A stretch of 64,000 nt of DNA from Saccharopolyspora sp. NFXS83 (lineage in GTDB: Bacteria; Actinomycetota; Actinomycetes; Mycobacteriales; Pseudonocardiaceae): contig NZ_JAPFGB010000013.1 of NCBI RefSeq assembly GCF_026241095.1, positions 128,556-192,555 of the forward strand, written 5' to 3'. Below are positions 25,877 to 34,375 of the stretch, piece after piece (positions within the stretch are counted from its first letter, which is position 1; each line of letters starts with the position of its first letter). The notes under the pieces were generated by a model. That model was given only the letters and a program-made list of their open reading frames with translations. It was not told where the DNA came from and ran no database searches. The position numbers and the translations under genes are program-made.

Positions 25877-27507
25877 CGGGTCGCCTCCGCGGGGATCGCG
25901 CCGTCGCCGTGCACGTCGAGCACCGCATCGGTCAGCGTGAGGGTGCCCGCGCTGCTGCTGATGCGGGTGTGCGTGCCCGCCTCCGGGCGGATCGTCACCC
26001 GCAGCCGGTGCACCGGGTCCAGCGCCGAACCCGGATCGTCGGAGCTGTCGCGCTGCGCCATCGCCAGGGTCAGGAGCTCGCACAGCACGCTCAGCGCCTC
26101 CCCGGACAGCCGGGTGTCGGCCAGCCGGTCGCCCGCCGAGGCGAGCTCCGCCACGGCCGCCCCGCGCCGGGCGTCCTCCTCGCGCGCCTCGGCCAGCAGC
26201 GACTCCTCGGTCATCGGGTCGTCGAGCACCCGCGAGGTGCGCCCGCGCGCCCCGCGGTCACCGCGGCTGCGCACGCTCACCGTCACGTCCTGCACCGGGC
26301 CGTCGCGCCACGGCACGTCGTGGTTGTCGCTGTCGTAGTCCGGCGCGGGCAGCAGGTGCCGCGCCGAGTACAGCCCGAAAGCGGCGGCGTAGATCCGGTG
26401 CGCCTCGGGCGGCTCCGCTTCGTCGAACCAGCGCGCCAGCTTCAGCAGCTCGCCCCGGCGGCCCGGCAGCAGACCGCCACCGGAGGTCGCGCGCTTCACG
26501 CTCGCCAGCAGCGAACCGATGGCCCGCGCGGTGGCCTCCCGCAGCGCCGCCACCTGGCTCGGGCGCCCCGGGGCGTCCACGAACCAGTCGGTGAGCTCCT
26601 GCCAGTCCGCTGCGGTCCGCCCGCGCGCCCGCTCCACCTCGGTGCCCAGCTGGTCCGCGGGACCCAGCAGCCGGATCAGCTCGCCGCGCACCCCGGCCAG
26701 GCCCGCCAGCGAGCCCGCGATCGTCTCGGTGTGCCGCAGCACGTCCTCCACGACCATCTGGATGTACTCGACCAGCAGGTTCCGGAACCCGGAGATCTCG
26801 TCCGGCGCCAAGTGGTGCCGGGTGACGACCTCGCCCAGGTAGGCGTAGAAGTCCCGCACCGTCGCGGCGAGTTCGGCGTGCTGCAGGAACACCGTCGTGA
26901 CGTGCTCGGCCAACCGCTCCCGCGTGCGCCGTGCCCGCTTCGAGCCGGGTTCGGCGCTCTCCGCGGCGACCGCGGCCGACAGCGCCGACCCGATCTCGCC
27001 GAGCCCGCGTTCGATCGCGGGCAGCAGTTCGCGGGACACCTCGCGGGCGCCCTCCGGGACCCGCAGCAGCGCGTCCACGTCGCGCTGCACCCGGACGGCG
27101 AGCTTGCTGACCTGGTAGCGCACGCTGCCGTGCTGGAACTCGGCGATGCTGGCGGCGATCGTCTCGCGGCGGCCCAGCACCAGGTTCCCCCAGAGCCGCA
27201 GCTGCTTGAGCCGCTCCACCACGGTGTCCAGCTCGGACTCGCCGGGATCGATGCGGCCTTCCCGCTCGGCGGCGGCCAGCGCCGCGGTCACCTCGCCGAT
27301 CGACAGGTCCGCGAGCAGCGTCGAGGTGAACAACCGCATGACCGCCAAGTAGGTGCGGTGCTCGCGCGCGCTCAAGTAGGCGAACAGCCGCAACCGCTGC
27401 TGGTCCGTCTGAACGTCATCAGGTGCCTGCGCGGAGGAGGCGGACTCGGCTTCGGTGCCCGCCACCCCCGCGCGCAGCACGTCAGCTTCGTGATCCGGGG
27501 CCGTCAC
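25873..27507 (-). CDS. jetA: Wadjet type II kleisin-like subunit JetA (DUF2397, TIGR02677)
   Basis: A GTG at 27507 (VTAPDHEADVLRAGV) gives 544 residues; a longer frame to 27594 would run into an intergenic repeat. Characteristic TIGR02677 blocks are RLFAYLSAREHRTYLAVMRLF, FYAYLGEVVTRHHLAPDEISGFRNLLVEY and LARWFDEAEPPEAHRIYAAAFGLYSARHL. It is the MukF-like kleisin, first gene of a four-gene operon whose members all overlap. The region just upstream holds a structured repeat, so the promoter must lie in or next to it. Confidence 0.92.
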   Translation of the reverse strand: MTAPDHEADVLRAGVAGTEAESASSAQAPDDVQTDQQRLRLFAYLSAREHRTYLAVMRLFTSTLLADLSIGEVTAALAAAEREGRIDPGESELDTVVERLKQLRLWGNLVLGRRETIAASIAEFQHGSVRYQVSKLAVRVQRDVDALLRVPEGAREVSRELLPAIERGLGEIGSALSAAVAAESAEPGSKRARRTRERLAEHVTTVFLQHAELAATVRDFYAYLGEVVTRHHLAPDEISGFRNLLVEYIQMVVEDVLRHTETIAGSLAGLAGVRGELIRLLGPADQLGTEVERARGRTAADWQELTDWFVDAPGRPSQVAALREATARAIGSLLASVKRATSGGGLLPGRRGELLKLARWFDEAEPPEAHRIYAAAFGLYSARHLLPAPDYDSDNHDVPWRDGPVQDVTVSVRSRGDRGARGRTSRVLDDPMTEESLLAEAREEDARRGAAVAELASAGDRLADTRLSGEALSVLCELLTLAMAQRDSSDDPGSALDPVHRLRVTIRPEAGTHTRISSSAGTLTLTDAVLDVHGDGAIPAEATR

Positions 27508-27599
27508 GGTCGGCCACGATAACCCGAGCCGCCGACACTCCCTGTCAAGAGCCCGGCTAAGGGTTCCTGCTGAGTGACCTGCGTGGTGGGTCACTCAGC

Positions 27600-27695
27600 G
27601 GAACCTCAGCGGCTCCCTCGCTGCGGGATCCATTTCTCAAGTAGCTCCCTACTCAGCGAAATGGCTGTCCTCGCGAGGGAGCCGCTGCGAACCCG
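27600..27695 (-). repeat. Structured intergenic repeat, copy 4 (minus orientation)
   Basis: The outer stem pairs CAGCGGCTCCCTCGC (27607-27621) with GCGAGGGAGCCGCTG (27673-27687). The second stem pairs CCATTTC (27630-27636) with GAAATGG (27658-27664). The apical part read on the minus strand is GTAG-GGAG-CTAC. The order and the conserved inner bases (GAGGACAG on one side, GATCCCGCAG on the other) match copies 1-3, but most stem bases differ and both partners have changed together. It lies about 90 bases upstream of jetA. Confidence 0.85.
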
Positions 27696-27709
27696 CCGGT
27701 GGTCGGCTT

Positions 27710-27770
27710 GCTCGAGCTGGTCGCTGCTCATCGGCTTCGCCGCTGACAGGACAAGGATCAAAGAGCGTTC
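27710..27770 (+). repeat. Short intergenic repeat, second family (CGGCTTCGCCG core)
   Basis: The string GGTCGCTGCTCATCGGCTTCGCCGCTGAC recurs with small changes at 29150-29175, 35548-35580, 44618-44655 and 49030-49060. Its core folds as a small hairpin. Here it directly follows the structured repeat and precedes cobD. No coding potential was recognised in the 360-base gap 27508-27867. Confidence 0.6.
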
Positions 27771-27867
27771 GCGGACTCATCGCCTGGCAGCCGCTCGTGG
27801 TGCGTCGTTGTGTCGGCGGTAGCGTTCTGTGCTGCCTGGTCGGGGGAACGAAGGGGGAGAATCACCG

Positions 27868-28812
27868 GTGAGAGCGGGACGAGCGGTCGGATTGATACTC
27901 GGAGTGGCGGCCGATGCCGCACTCGGTGACCCACGACGGGGGCATCCCGTCGCTGCCTTCGGCCGCGTCGCGCAGACCGCCGAACGCGTGCTGCACCGCG
28001 ACAGCCGGAGCGCCGGGGTGCTCTACACCGGGTTGCTCGTCGGCGGCACCGCGACGCTGGGCGTGGTCGCCGAACGCGTCGCCCGCCGCAGCCCCGTGCT
28101 GGAAGCCGTCACCACGGCGCTGACCACCTGGGTCGTGCTCGGTGGCGCCTCGCTGGCCGACGAGGGCACCGCGATGGGCCGGTTGCTCGACGCGGGAGAC
28201 CTCGACGCGGCCCGCGGCAGGCTCGCCCACCTCTGCGGCCGGGAGGCCGCGCACCTCGACGAGCAGGGCCTCGCGCGGGCCACCGTCGAATCCATCGCGG
28301 AGAACACCTCCGACGCCGTGGTCGCCCCGCTGGTGTGGGGTGCGATCGCGGGCGTACCGGGCCTGCTCGGCTACCGGGCGGCGAACACCCTGGACGCGAT
28401 GGTCGGGCACCGCAGCCCGCACTACCTGCGGTTCGGCTGGGCGGCGGCTCGGCTCGACGACGCGCTGAACCTGGCTCCGGCCCGGTTGTCGGCGATGCTC
28501 ACCGCCGCGTGCGCGCCGGTCGTCGGCGGCTCCGCGGGCGGGGCCTGGCGGACCTGGCGGCGCGATGCCGCCGCCCACCCGAGCCCGAACGCGGGGCAGA
28601 TCGAGGCCGCGTTCGCCGGGGCGCTGCAGATCCGCCTCGGCGGTCGCACCGTCTACGGCCACACCACCGAGCAGCGGCCGATCATGGGGGAGGGCCGCAC
28701 CGCCGACGCGGGCGACGTGACGCGCGGAGTGGAGCTGTCGCGGGTCGTCGGTTCGGTCACCGGCGTGCTCGCCGCGGCGGCGGTCGTGGCGTTGAGCGCG
28801 CGCGGCCGGTGA
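27868..28812 (+). CDS. cobD: Adenosylcobinamide-phosphate synthase (CobD/CbiB)
   Basis: A GTG at 27868 with AAGGGGGAG upstream gives 314 residues. CbiB family motifs are visible: VAADAALGDPRRGHPVAAFG at the N-terminus, ATVESIAENTSDAVVAPLVWGAIAGVPGLLGYRAANTLDAMVGH in the centre, and HPSPNAGQIEAAFAGALQIRLGG near the end. Several hydrophobic helices make it a membrane enzyme. It joins aminopropanol phosphate to cobyric acid late in cobalamin synthesis. The M. tuberculosis equivalent is Rv2236c; gene order downstream follows that block. Confidence 0.95.
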   Translation: MRAGRAVGLILGVAADAALGDPRRGHPVAAFGRVAQTAERVLHRDSRSAGVLYTGLLVGGTATLGVVAERVARRSPVLEAVTTALTTWVVLGGASLADEGTAMGRLLDAGDLDAARGRLAHLCGREAAHLDEQGLARATVESIAENTSDAVVAPLVWGAIAGVPGLLGYRAANTLDAMVGHRSPHYLRFGWAAARLDDALNLAPARLSAMLTAACAPVVGGSAGGAWRTWRRDAAAHPSPNAGQIEAAFAGALQIRLGGRTVYGHTTEQRPIMGEGRTADAGDVTRGVELSRVVGSVTGVLAAAAVVALSARGR

Positions 28813-28974
28813 ACCGCTCGTTCGTGCGCCGGGTTTCGCCAGGTCGGTGCCCAGGACCAGCCGCCGTGCTGACGGTGCGTGTCCGGTACGTCGTCCAATC
28901 GTGGGGTGCAAGGCTCCTGAGCAGGTGATCTGGGGCCCGCTCAGGTAGTGGTGGAGGGGACCGGAGGAGGTCAC

Positions 28975-29088
28975 ATGCTCGATCTTGCCACCGCGCTGCC
29001 GGGGCTGCTGCTGCCGCTCGCCATCATCGCCGTCGTCGGCGTGATCACGTTCGCGTACCGCCGACCTCCCGGCGGCAAGCACCGCTGA
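28975..29088 (+). CDS. Small single-pass membrane protein (37 residues)
   Basis: An ATG at 28975 is preceded by a near-perfect ribosome site (GGAGGAGG, 28963-28970). The product begins MLDLATALPGLLLPLAIIAV, continues with a hydrophobic stretch to about residue 28, and ends in a basic tail RRPPGGKHR. Layout and length suit a one-helix membrane peptide with a cytoplasmic positive tail, like KdpF-class accessory proteins. No family was recognised. It is downstream of cobD and convergent with the SURF1 gene. The strength of the ribosome site is the main argument that it is real. Confidence 0.6.
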   Translation: MLDLATALPGLLLPLAIIAVVGVITFAYRRPPGGKHR

Positions 29089-29239
29089 GGTGCGCGCATT
29101 CGACTCGGTCGGCTTCGGTGCCCGGTAGCGGGACCTCGACCGGTGGGGCGGTGTCACCGCTCATCGGCTTCGCCGCCGGGCGGACGGCGCCTCAAGTTCC
29201 CCTGCCCCGACCCACTGCGCGGGCGCCGGGAGGGACGGC

Positions 29240-30070
29240 TCACTCGCGGCGGGAGGACGCTTCCTCGCGCTCTCGGCGCTCGTCTTCGGCGACGGCCTCC
29301 GCGACGGACATCTTCCGCGGTTTCTGCACCGTGCCCGAGGTCTGCTCCGGAGGCCGCAGCTCCGCGTAGATCAGGTATCCGATCGCCGCGATCGCCATCA
29401 CACCGAACGCGATCCACTGCAGCGCGTACGAGAAGTACGGGCCGGCGGACAGCTGCGGCAGCGGCAGCGCGGCGAGGCCGCCCGGCTGCCCGTCGACCAG
29501 CGCGAAGTAGCCGGGCCGCAGCGGGACGCCGGTGCCGTCGGTGACGACCCGCGAATCCACCGAGTACGTCCAGCTGTGCCCCTGTCGCTCGAACACGGGG
29601 CGCTTCTCCTGGTCCTTCTCGTCCATCCGCACCCGCGCGGTGATCGTGACCTGACCGGTGGGCGCGGCGGCGAACTCGGGTGCGTCGGTGCCCACCGGCC
29701 GCACGAAGCCCCGGTCGACCAGCAGCGTCTCGCCGGTGGTGGCGCGGAAGGGGGTGAGCACCTCGATCGCCGGCTCGCCCTGCACGGAGCGAAGCCAGGC
29801 CAGCGTCTCGTGCTCCGGCAGGTACTCGCCGGTGACGGCGACCTTGGTCCACTCGGTGGACGCGTCGGGCGCCCGGTTCGCGGGCAGCACCTCGCCGAGG
29901 GGTTTCGGGGTCGCCGTGAAGGACCGCGTGATGGCGTCGTTGCGGGCCTGCGTCTCGTCGTCGCGGCCGAACTGCCACGGAGCGAGCAGCGTGAAGCACA
30001 TCGTGGCGAACAGCACGACCAGCAGGATCAGTCCGATCCACCCCGGTCGAAGCAGGAACTTCAGGCGCAC
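29240..30070 (-). CDS. SURF1-family cytochrome oxidase biogenesis protein
   Basis: A 276-residue protein with the SURF1 layout. It has an N-terminal membrane helix (residues about 10-30, followed by WQFGRDDETQARN), an extracytoplasmic domain with VAVTGEYLPEHETLAWLR and LLVDRGFVRPVGT, and a second helix at about 215-240 (FSYALQWIAFGVMAIAAIGYLIYAE). A charged tail follows. SURF1 proteins help insert heme into aa3-type oxidase. The counterpart in M. tuberculosis is Rv2235, also next to cobD and ptpA. Confidence 0.92.
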   Translation of the reverse strand: MRLKFLLRPGWIGLILLVVLFATMCFTLLAPWQFGRDDETQARNDAITRSFTATPKPLGEVLPANRAPDASTEWTKVAVTGEYLPEHETLAWLRSVQGEPAIEVLTPFRATTGETLLVDRGFVRPVGTDAPEFAAAPTGQVTITARVRMDEKDQEKRPVFERQGHSWTYSVDSRVVTDGTGVPLRPGYFALVDGQPGGLAALPLPQLSAGPYFSYALQWIAFGVMAIAAIGYLIYAELRPPEQTSGTVQKPRKMSVAEAVAEDERREREEASSRRE

Positions 30071-30175
30071 GCCTCCACGGTAGGCGGCCCCGCGGCAGCG
30101 GTCCCGCCCGCCCCCGGCGCACTGCGGCCCCGCACACGCCGGGACGTGTCGTCCGAAGGCGAGCGACGACCGGGG

Positions 30176-31042
30176 TCAGACGGGTGCGGTGCGGGCGGCG
30201 GCGACGGCTTGGCGGGCGTAGCCGCCGCCGAACAGCACGGTGTGCACCAGCAGCGGGAACAGCTGGTGCACACCGACGCGGCCCCGCCAACCGTCGGCGA
30301 GCGGGCGCACCTCCTCGTAGGCGGCCAGCACCCGGTCCAGGTGGGGGCAGCCGAACAGCGCGAGCATCGCCAGGTCCGTCTCCCGGTGCCCGCCGTGCCC
30401 GGCTGGGTCGATCAGCCACGCGGCCCCGCCGCTCCAGTGCACGTTGCCGGTCCACAGGTCGCCGTGCAGCCGGGCGGCGGGTTCGTCGGAGCCGGTCAGC
30501 GCGGGCAACCGGTCGCAGACCCGTTCGACGAGCGCGGAGTCCTCGGCGCCGAGCAGCCCGGTGTCCACCGCGCGGCGCAGGTAGGGCCGCACCCGGTGCT
30601 CCGCGTAGAAGGACGGCCAGTCCGGGGTGGGCTCGTTGCGCATCGGAGCCAGTCCGATCCACGCGTCGGCGGGCCCGTCCGGTGGTGGGCTCCCGTGCGC
30701 GGGCGCCCCCGCGGCGTGCAACCGGGCCAGGCCGCGCCCGAACTCCTCGGCCGCCGCCGGGGTGGGCGAACCGGGGGCGAGGTGTTCGGTCACGAGGTGC
30801 CGGTCGCCGTCGCCGAGCACGTCGGGCACCGGCAGCGCGCCGGGCTCCGCGAGCCACCGCAGCGAGGCGGCCTCGGCGGCGACGGCACCGGGCATGTCGG
30901 GCGGGTTCGTCTTCACGAACACCTGCCTGCCGTCCGCCAGCAGCACCGATCGGGACGTTCCCGCGTCCCCGCCGCCGAGCTCCCGGACCCGCACCGCCAC
31001 CGAGCCGGTGCACCGCAGCACCACATCGTCGATCTCGCCCAT
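30176..31042 (-). CDS. Fructosamine kinase-family protein
   Basis: This 288-residue protein has the aminoglycoside-phosphotransferase-like fold. A nucleotide-binding lobe contains VFVKTNPPDMPGAVAAEAASLRWL, followed by HLVTEHLAPG. The catalytic loop LHGDLWTGNVHW and the metal-binding segment IDPAGHGGHRETDLAML follow. Fructosamine kinases phosphorylate glycated amines for repair. In M. tuberculosis this position holds the kinase PtkA (Rv2232, a HAD-type protein), so this is a different protein in an otherwise conserved block. Whether it acts on glycated proteins or small molecules cannot be told. Confidence 0.88.
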   Translation of the reverse strand: MGEIDDVVLRCTGSVAVRVRELGGGDAGTSRSVLLADGRQVFVKTNPPDMPGAVAAEAASLRWLAEPGALPVPDVLGDGDRHLVTEHLAPGSPTPAAAEEFGRGLARLHAAGAPAHGSPPPDGPADAWIGLAPMRNEPTPDWPSFYAEHRVRPYLRRAVDTGLLGAEDSALVERVCDRLPALTGSDEPAARLHGDLWTGNVHWSGGAAWLIDPAGHGGHRETDLAMLALFGCPHLDRVLAAYEEVRPLADGWRGRVGVHQLFPLLVHTVLFGGGYARQAVAAARTAPV

Positions 31043-31129
31043 CGCACGCCCTCCGATCGCCGAGCGGTTCGCGGCCGAGTGTCTCCGATGCGACGCCGAT
31101 CGGCCGCTGCGCGGCGTCGCCGTGGCAGG

Positions 31130-31588
31130 TCAGAGCCGTTCGCGGGTCCACTCCAGCAGTCCCGGCACCGCGGCCTCGATCATCGCCAGCACGTCCTCGA
31201 AGCCGCGGTCCCCGCCGAAGTACGGGTCGGGCACCTCGGCGCCGTCGGCGGCGTCCGGGTCGAAGGAGCGCAGCAGCCGGACCCGCTCCGGTTCGCCGAG
31301 GGCGTCGCGCACCACCCGCAGGTGCCCGGCGTCCATCGCCAGCAGCAGGTCGGCGTCCAGGTGCTCGTCGCCGAGCTGCGCGGCCACGTGCTCGGTGGGG
31401 TAGCCGTGATCGGCGAGCACCTTCAGCGTCCGGGGGTCGGCGCCTTCGCCGATGTGCCACGGACCGGTGCCCGCGCTGCTGACCTCCACCTGGTCCTCGA
31501 GCCCCGCGCGGCGGACGTGCTCCCGGAACACCACCGCCGCCATCGGCGAGCGGCAGATGTTCCCAGTGCAGATGAACGAAACGTGCAT
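31130..31588 (-). CDS. ptpA: Low-molecular-weight protein tyrosine phosphatase
   Basis: A start at ATG 31588 gives 152 residues (MHVSFICTGNICRSPMAAVV). The active-site loop C-x5-R-S is Cys7 to Arg13-Ser14. The general acid Asp is in PDPYFGGDRGFEDV near residue 121. The length and motifs are complete. It is the equivalent of M. tuberculosis PtpA (Rv2234), and dephosphorylates phosphotyrosine proteins. It is divergent from the cobC-like gene. Confidence 0.93.
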   Translation of the reverse strand: MHVSFICTGNICRSPMAAVVFREHVRRAGLEDQVEVSSAGTGPWHIGEGADPRTLKVLADHGYPTEHVAAQLGDEHLDADLLLAMDAGHLRVVRDALGEPERVRLLRSFDPDAADGAEVPDPYFGGDRGFEDVLAMIEAAVPGLLEWTRERL

Positions 31589-31722
31589 GGTGCGGTGTTC
31601 CTTCGCTTGCTCGGGGCCGGCGCCAGGTCTCCGGGGCTGCGGTCGGGTGTCGACGGTACGGGCTGCGGGGGTGCGTTCCGGCGGGGGCGCTCCGGGCCCG
31701 CCGAAGATCGTCTTCCGGTGGT

Positions 31723-31728
31723 TAGACT
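31723..31728 (+). promoter_or_regulatory. -10 box implying a leaderless transcript of the CobC-like gene
   Basis: TAGACT at 31723-31728 is a strong actinobacterial -10 element (TAnnnT) only 7 bases before the ATG at 31736. Transcription would start at or next to the start codon. No ribosome site is present upstream of this ATG, which agrees with leaderless translation. Confidence 0.5.
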
Positions 31729-31735
31729 GCCCGGG

Positions 31736-32770
31736 ATGACGAGCGGAAACGAGCACGAGCTGTTGCGCCACCACGGCGACGTGGATGCCGCGCCGGGCCT
31801 GCTCGACTTCGCCGTGAACGTCCGGCTGGAGCGACCGCCGCGGTGGTTGCGCGATCACCTCGCCGCCGCGCTGGACGACCTGGGCCGCTACCCCTCCGCC
31901 GCGGACGACCTCGCCGCCCGCGCCGCCGTCGCCGAGCGGCACGGCCGGGACCCGGCGGACGTGCTGCTGCTGGCGGGCGCCGCGGAGTGCTTCTCGCTGC
32001 TGCCCGCGCTGCGCCCGGAGCTGGCCGCGGTGGTGCACCCGTCGTTCACCGAACCGGAGTTCGCGCTGCGCGCCGCGGACGTGCCGGTGACCCGCGTGCT
32101 GCTCGACGACCACCGGCTGGATCCCGCGCTCGTCCCGGACGACGCGGACCTCGTGGTGCTGGGCAACCCGACGAACCCGAGTTCGGTGCTGCACCCGGCC
32201 GAGGCGATCCGCTCCCTGGCCCGGCCGGGCCGGGTGGTCGTGGTGGACGAGGCGTTCGCCGACACCGTGCCGGGCGAACCGGAATCGCTGGCGGCGCAAC
32301 GGATTCCGGGTGTGCTCGTGGTGCGCAGCCTCACCAAGACCTGGGCGTTGCCGGGGCTGCGCGCCGGGTACGCGCTCGGCGAACCCGGCCTGCTGAGCCG
32401 GTTGAGCGCGCCCCGCCCGCACTGGCCGCTGGGCACCCTCGCGCTGGCAGCGATCACCGCCTGCTGCGCGCCGCAAGCCGTCGCGGAGGCCGAACGCGCC
32501 GCCGTGGAGATCTCCGCGGAGCGGGACCGGTTCGCTGCGGAACTGGCCGCAATACCTGGGATCTCCGTGGCAGGGCCCGCCCGCGCGTCCTTCCTGCTGC
32601 TCGGCGTCCACAATGGTGCGAAGGTGCGCCACGCCTTGCGGGAGCGCGGCATCGCGGTCCGGCGCGGCGACACCTTCCCCGGTCTCGGGCCGGACCACCT
32701 GCGGGTGGCGGTGCGGGACGCGGCACGCAACGCGACTCTGGTCCGGGCGTTGCGCGAGCTTCTCGGATAG
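31736..32770 (+). CDS. Pyridoxal-phosphate aminotransferase of the CobC/Rv2231c family
   Basis: An ATG at 31736 gives 344 residues of fold-type I PLP enzyme, similar to histidinol-phosphate aminotransferase and threonine-phosphate decarboxylase. Features are [14 protein letters not shown] near the N-terminus, [43 protein letters not shown], and the Schiff-base segment [19 protein letters not shown]. The family is annotated as CobC-like and may make aminopropanol phosphate for CobD, which fits cobD nearby; this is inference. M. tuberculosis Rv2231c occupies the same place. Confidence 0.9.
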   Translation: MTSGNEHELLRHHGDVDAAPGLLDFAVNVRLERPPRWLRDHLAAALDDLGRYPSAADDLAARAAVAERHGRDPADVLLLAGAAECFSLLPALRPELAAVVHPSFTEPEFALRAADVPVTRVLLDDHRLDPALVPDDADLVVLGNPTNPSSVLHPAEAIRSLARPGRVVVVDEAFADTVPGEPESLAAQRIPGVLVVRSLTKTWALPGLRAGYALGEPGLLSRLSAPRPHWPLGTLALAAITACCAPQAVAEAERAAVEISAERDRFAAELAAIPGISVAGPARASFLLLGVHNGAKVRHALRERGIAVRRGDTFPGLGPDHLRVAVRDAARNATLVRALRELLG

Positions 32771-32801
32771 TGCGAAGACCGAACCAAGGGGTGCGATTCG
32801 G

Positions 32802-33650
32802 ATGACCGTGCGGATTCAGGACGTCGTGGAGTCGCTGGAGGCGGCCTACCCGCCGGAGCTGGCCGAGAGCTGGGACGCGGTCGGGCTCGTCTGCGGGGAT
32901 CCGCGGGCCGTCGTGCAGCGGGTGCTGTTCTGCGTGGATCCCGTCGAGGCCACTGTGGACGAAGCGGTGGGGTTCGGCGCCCAGCTGCTGGTCTCGCACC
33001 ACCCGCTGCTGCTGCGCGGCGTGCACGGGGTGCCCGCCGATGATCCGAAGGGGCGGCTGATCCACCGGCTGATCCGCTCCGGCATCGGCCTGTACTGCAC
33101 GCACACCAACGCCGACACCGCCGCGGTCGGCGTGTCCGACGCGTTGGCCGAGGCGATCGGCCTCACCGTCACCGGGCCGCTCGCCCCGCACTCGCCGGGC
33201 TCGGCCACCGGGCTGGGCCGCATCGGTTCGCTGCCGGAGCCGGAACCGTTCGGCCGGTTCGTGCAGCGGGTCGCGGAGAACCTGCCGACCACCGCCTGGG
33301 GCGTGCGCGGCGCGGGTGATCTCGACCGGGAGATCAGGACCGTCGCGGTGTGCGGCGGCGCGGGCGACTCCCAGCTGAGCACCGCGCAGGCCGCCGGCGT
33401 CGACGCCTACGTGACCGCCGACCTGCGGCATCACCCGGCGAGTGAGCACCTCGCCCGCGGCGCTCAGGTGCCCGCGCTGGTGGACGTGGCGCACTGGGCG
33501 AGCGAGTGGCCGTGGTGCCAGCAGGCTGCCGACGTCGTCGGCGCGGCGCTACCGGATACTGTCGAGGTTCTCGTCTCCACCTGCCGCACCGACCCGTGGA
33601 CCGCTCACGCCGCCGGTACGGCCCCCGACTCTGGGAGGACTCCCGCGTGA
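32802..33650 (+). CDS. Nif3-like dinuclear metal-centre protein
   Basis: A 282-residue protein starting [34 protein letters not shown]. The NIF3 metal ligands are visible in [13 protein letters not shown] and [10 protein letters not shown] at the N-terminal half, and in [13 protein letters not shown] and [11 protein letters not shown] in the C-terminal half. The family forms hexameric rings with a di-metal site. Its reaction is not settled, although it has been named a GTP cyclohydrolase I type 2 homologue. Counterpart: Rv2230c. Its stop overlaps the next gene by 4 bases. Confidence 0.93.
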   Translation: MTVRIQDVVESLEAAYPPELAESWDAVGLVCGDPRAVVQRVLFCVDPVEATVDEAVGFGAQLLVSHHPLLLRGVHGVPADDPKGRLIHRLIRSGIGLYCTHTNADTAAVGVSDALAEAIGLTVTGPLAPHSPGSATGLGRIGSLPEPEPFGRFVQRVAENLPTTAWGVRGAGDLDREIRTVAVCGGAGDSQLSTAQAAGVDAYVTADLRHHPASEHLARGAQVPALVDVAHWASEWPWCQQAADVVGAALPDTVEVLVSTCRTDPWTAHAAGTAPDSGRTPA

Positions 33651-34375
33651 AAGCCGACCCCGCCGTGCAGCGCCGGTTGCTCGATCTGGCGGAGGTGGAC
33701 GCCGAGCTCAACCGCGTCAACCACCGCCGCCGCACGCTGCCCGAACTGGAGGAGATCGGCCACCGCGAGCGTGAGCTGCAGGCACAGCGGGATTCGCTGG
33801 TGGCCGCGCAGACCTCGTTCGGTGACATCGACCGGGACGCGAAGCGGCTCGAAGGCGAGGTCGACCAGGTCCGCAAGCGCGAGGACCGCGACCGCAAGCT
33901 GATGGAGTCCGGCGGTTCCGCCAAGCAGCTGGAGGACCTGCAGCACGAGCTGCAGACCCTCGCCCGCCGCCAGGGCAACCTGGAGGACGAGCTGCTGGAG
34001 GTCATGGAGCAGCGGGAGGCGCTGGAGTCCGACGTCGAACGCGCCCGCGCCGGTGTCGCCGAGGCGGAGCAGCGGCTCGCCGACGTGCAGCACAGCCGGG
34101 ACGAGGCGATGGCCGACCTGGACACCGCCGAGGCCAAGCGCACGGTGGAGCGCCAGTCGGCGGCCAACGCGCTGCCGGAGCCGCTGCTGGCCCTCTACGA
34201 CCGGATCCGCGCCTCCAAGGGCGTCGGGGTGGGGCCGCTGCAGGGCAACCGCTGCGGTGCCTGCCGCATCGAGCTGGACCGCTCGAAGCTCGCCGAGCTG
34301 CGGGACACCGCCGCCGACGACGTGGTCCGCTGCGAGGAGTGCGGCGCGATCCTGGTTCGCACCAAGGATTCCTGA
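33647..34375 (+). CDS. Coiled-coil C4 zinc-ribbon protein (Rv2229c-like)
   Basis: A GTG at 33647, with GGGAGGAC upstream and overlapping the nif3 stop, gives 242 residues. Residues about 10-180 are a long antiparallel coiled coil rich in E, R, L and Q. Residues about 198-236 form a zinc ribbon with Cys pairs CGAC and CEEC. The layout matches the Rv2229c/CT398-type family. Its exact role is not known. Translational coupling joins it to Nif3 upstream and RNase H downstream. Confidence 0.92.
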   Translation: MKADPAVQRRLLDLAEVDAELNRVNHRRRTLPELEEIGHRERELQAQRDSLVAAQTSFGDIDRDAKRLEGEVDQVRKREDRDRKLMESGGSAKQLEDLQHELQTLARRQGNLEDELLEVMEQREALESDVERARAGVAEAEQRLADVQHSRDEAMADLDTAEAKRTVERQSAANALPEPLLALYDRIRASKGVGVGPLQGNRCGACRIELDRSKLAELRDTAADDVVRCEECGAILVRTKDS

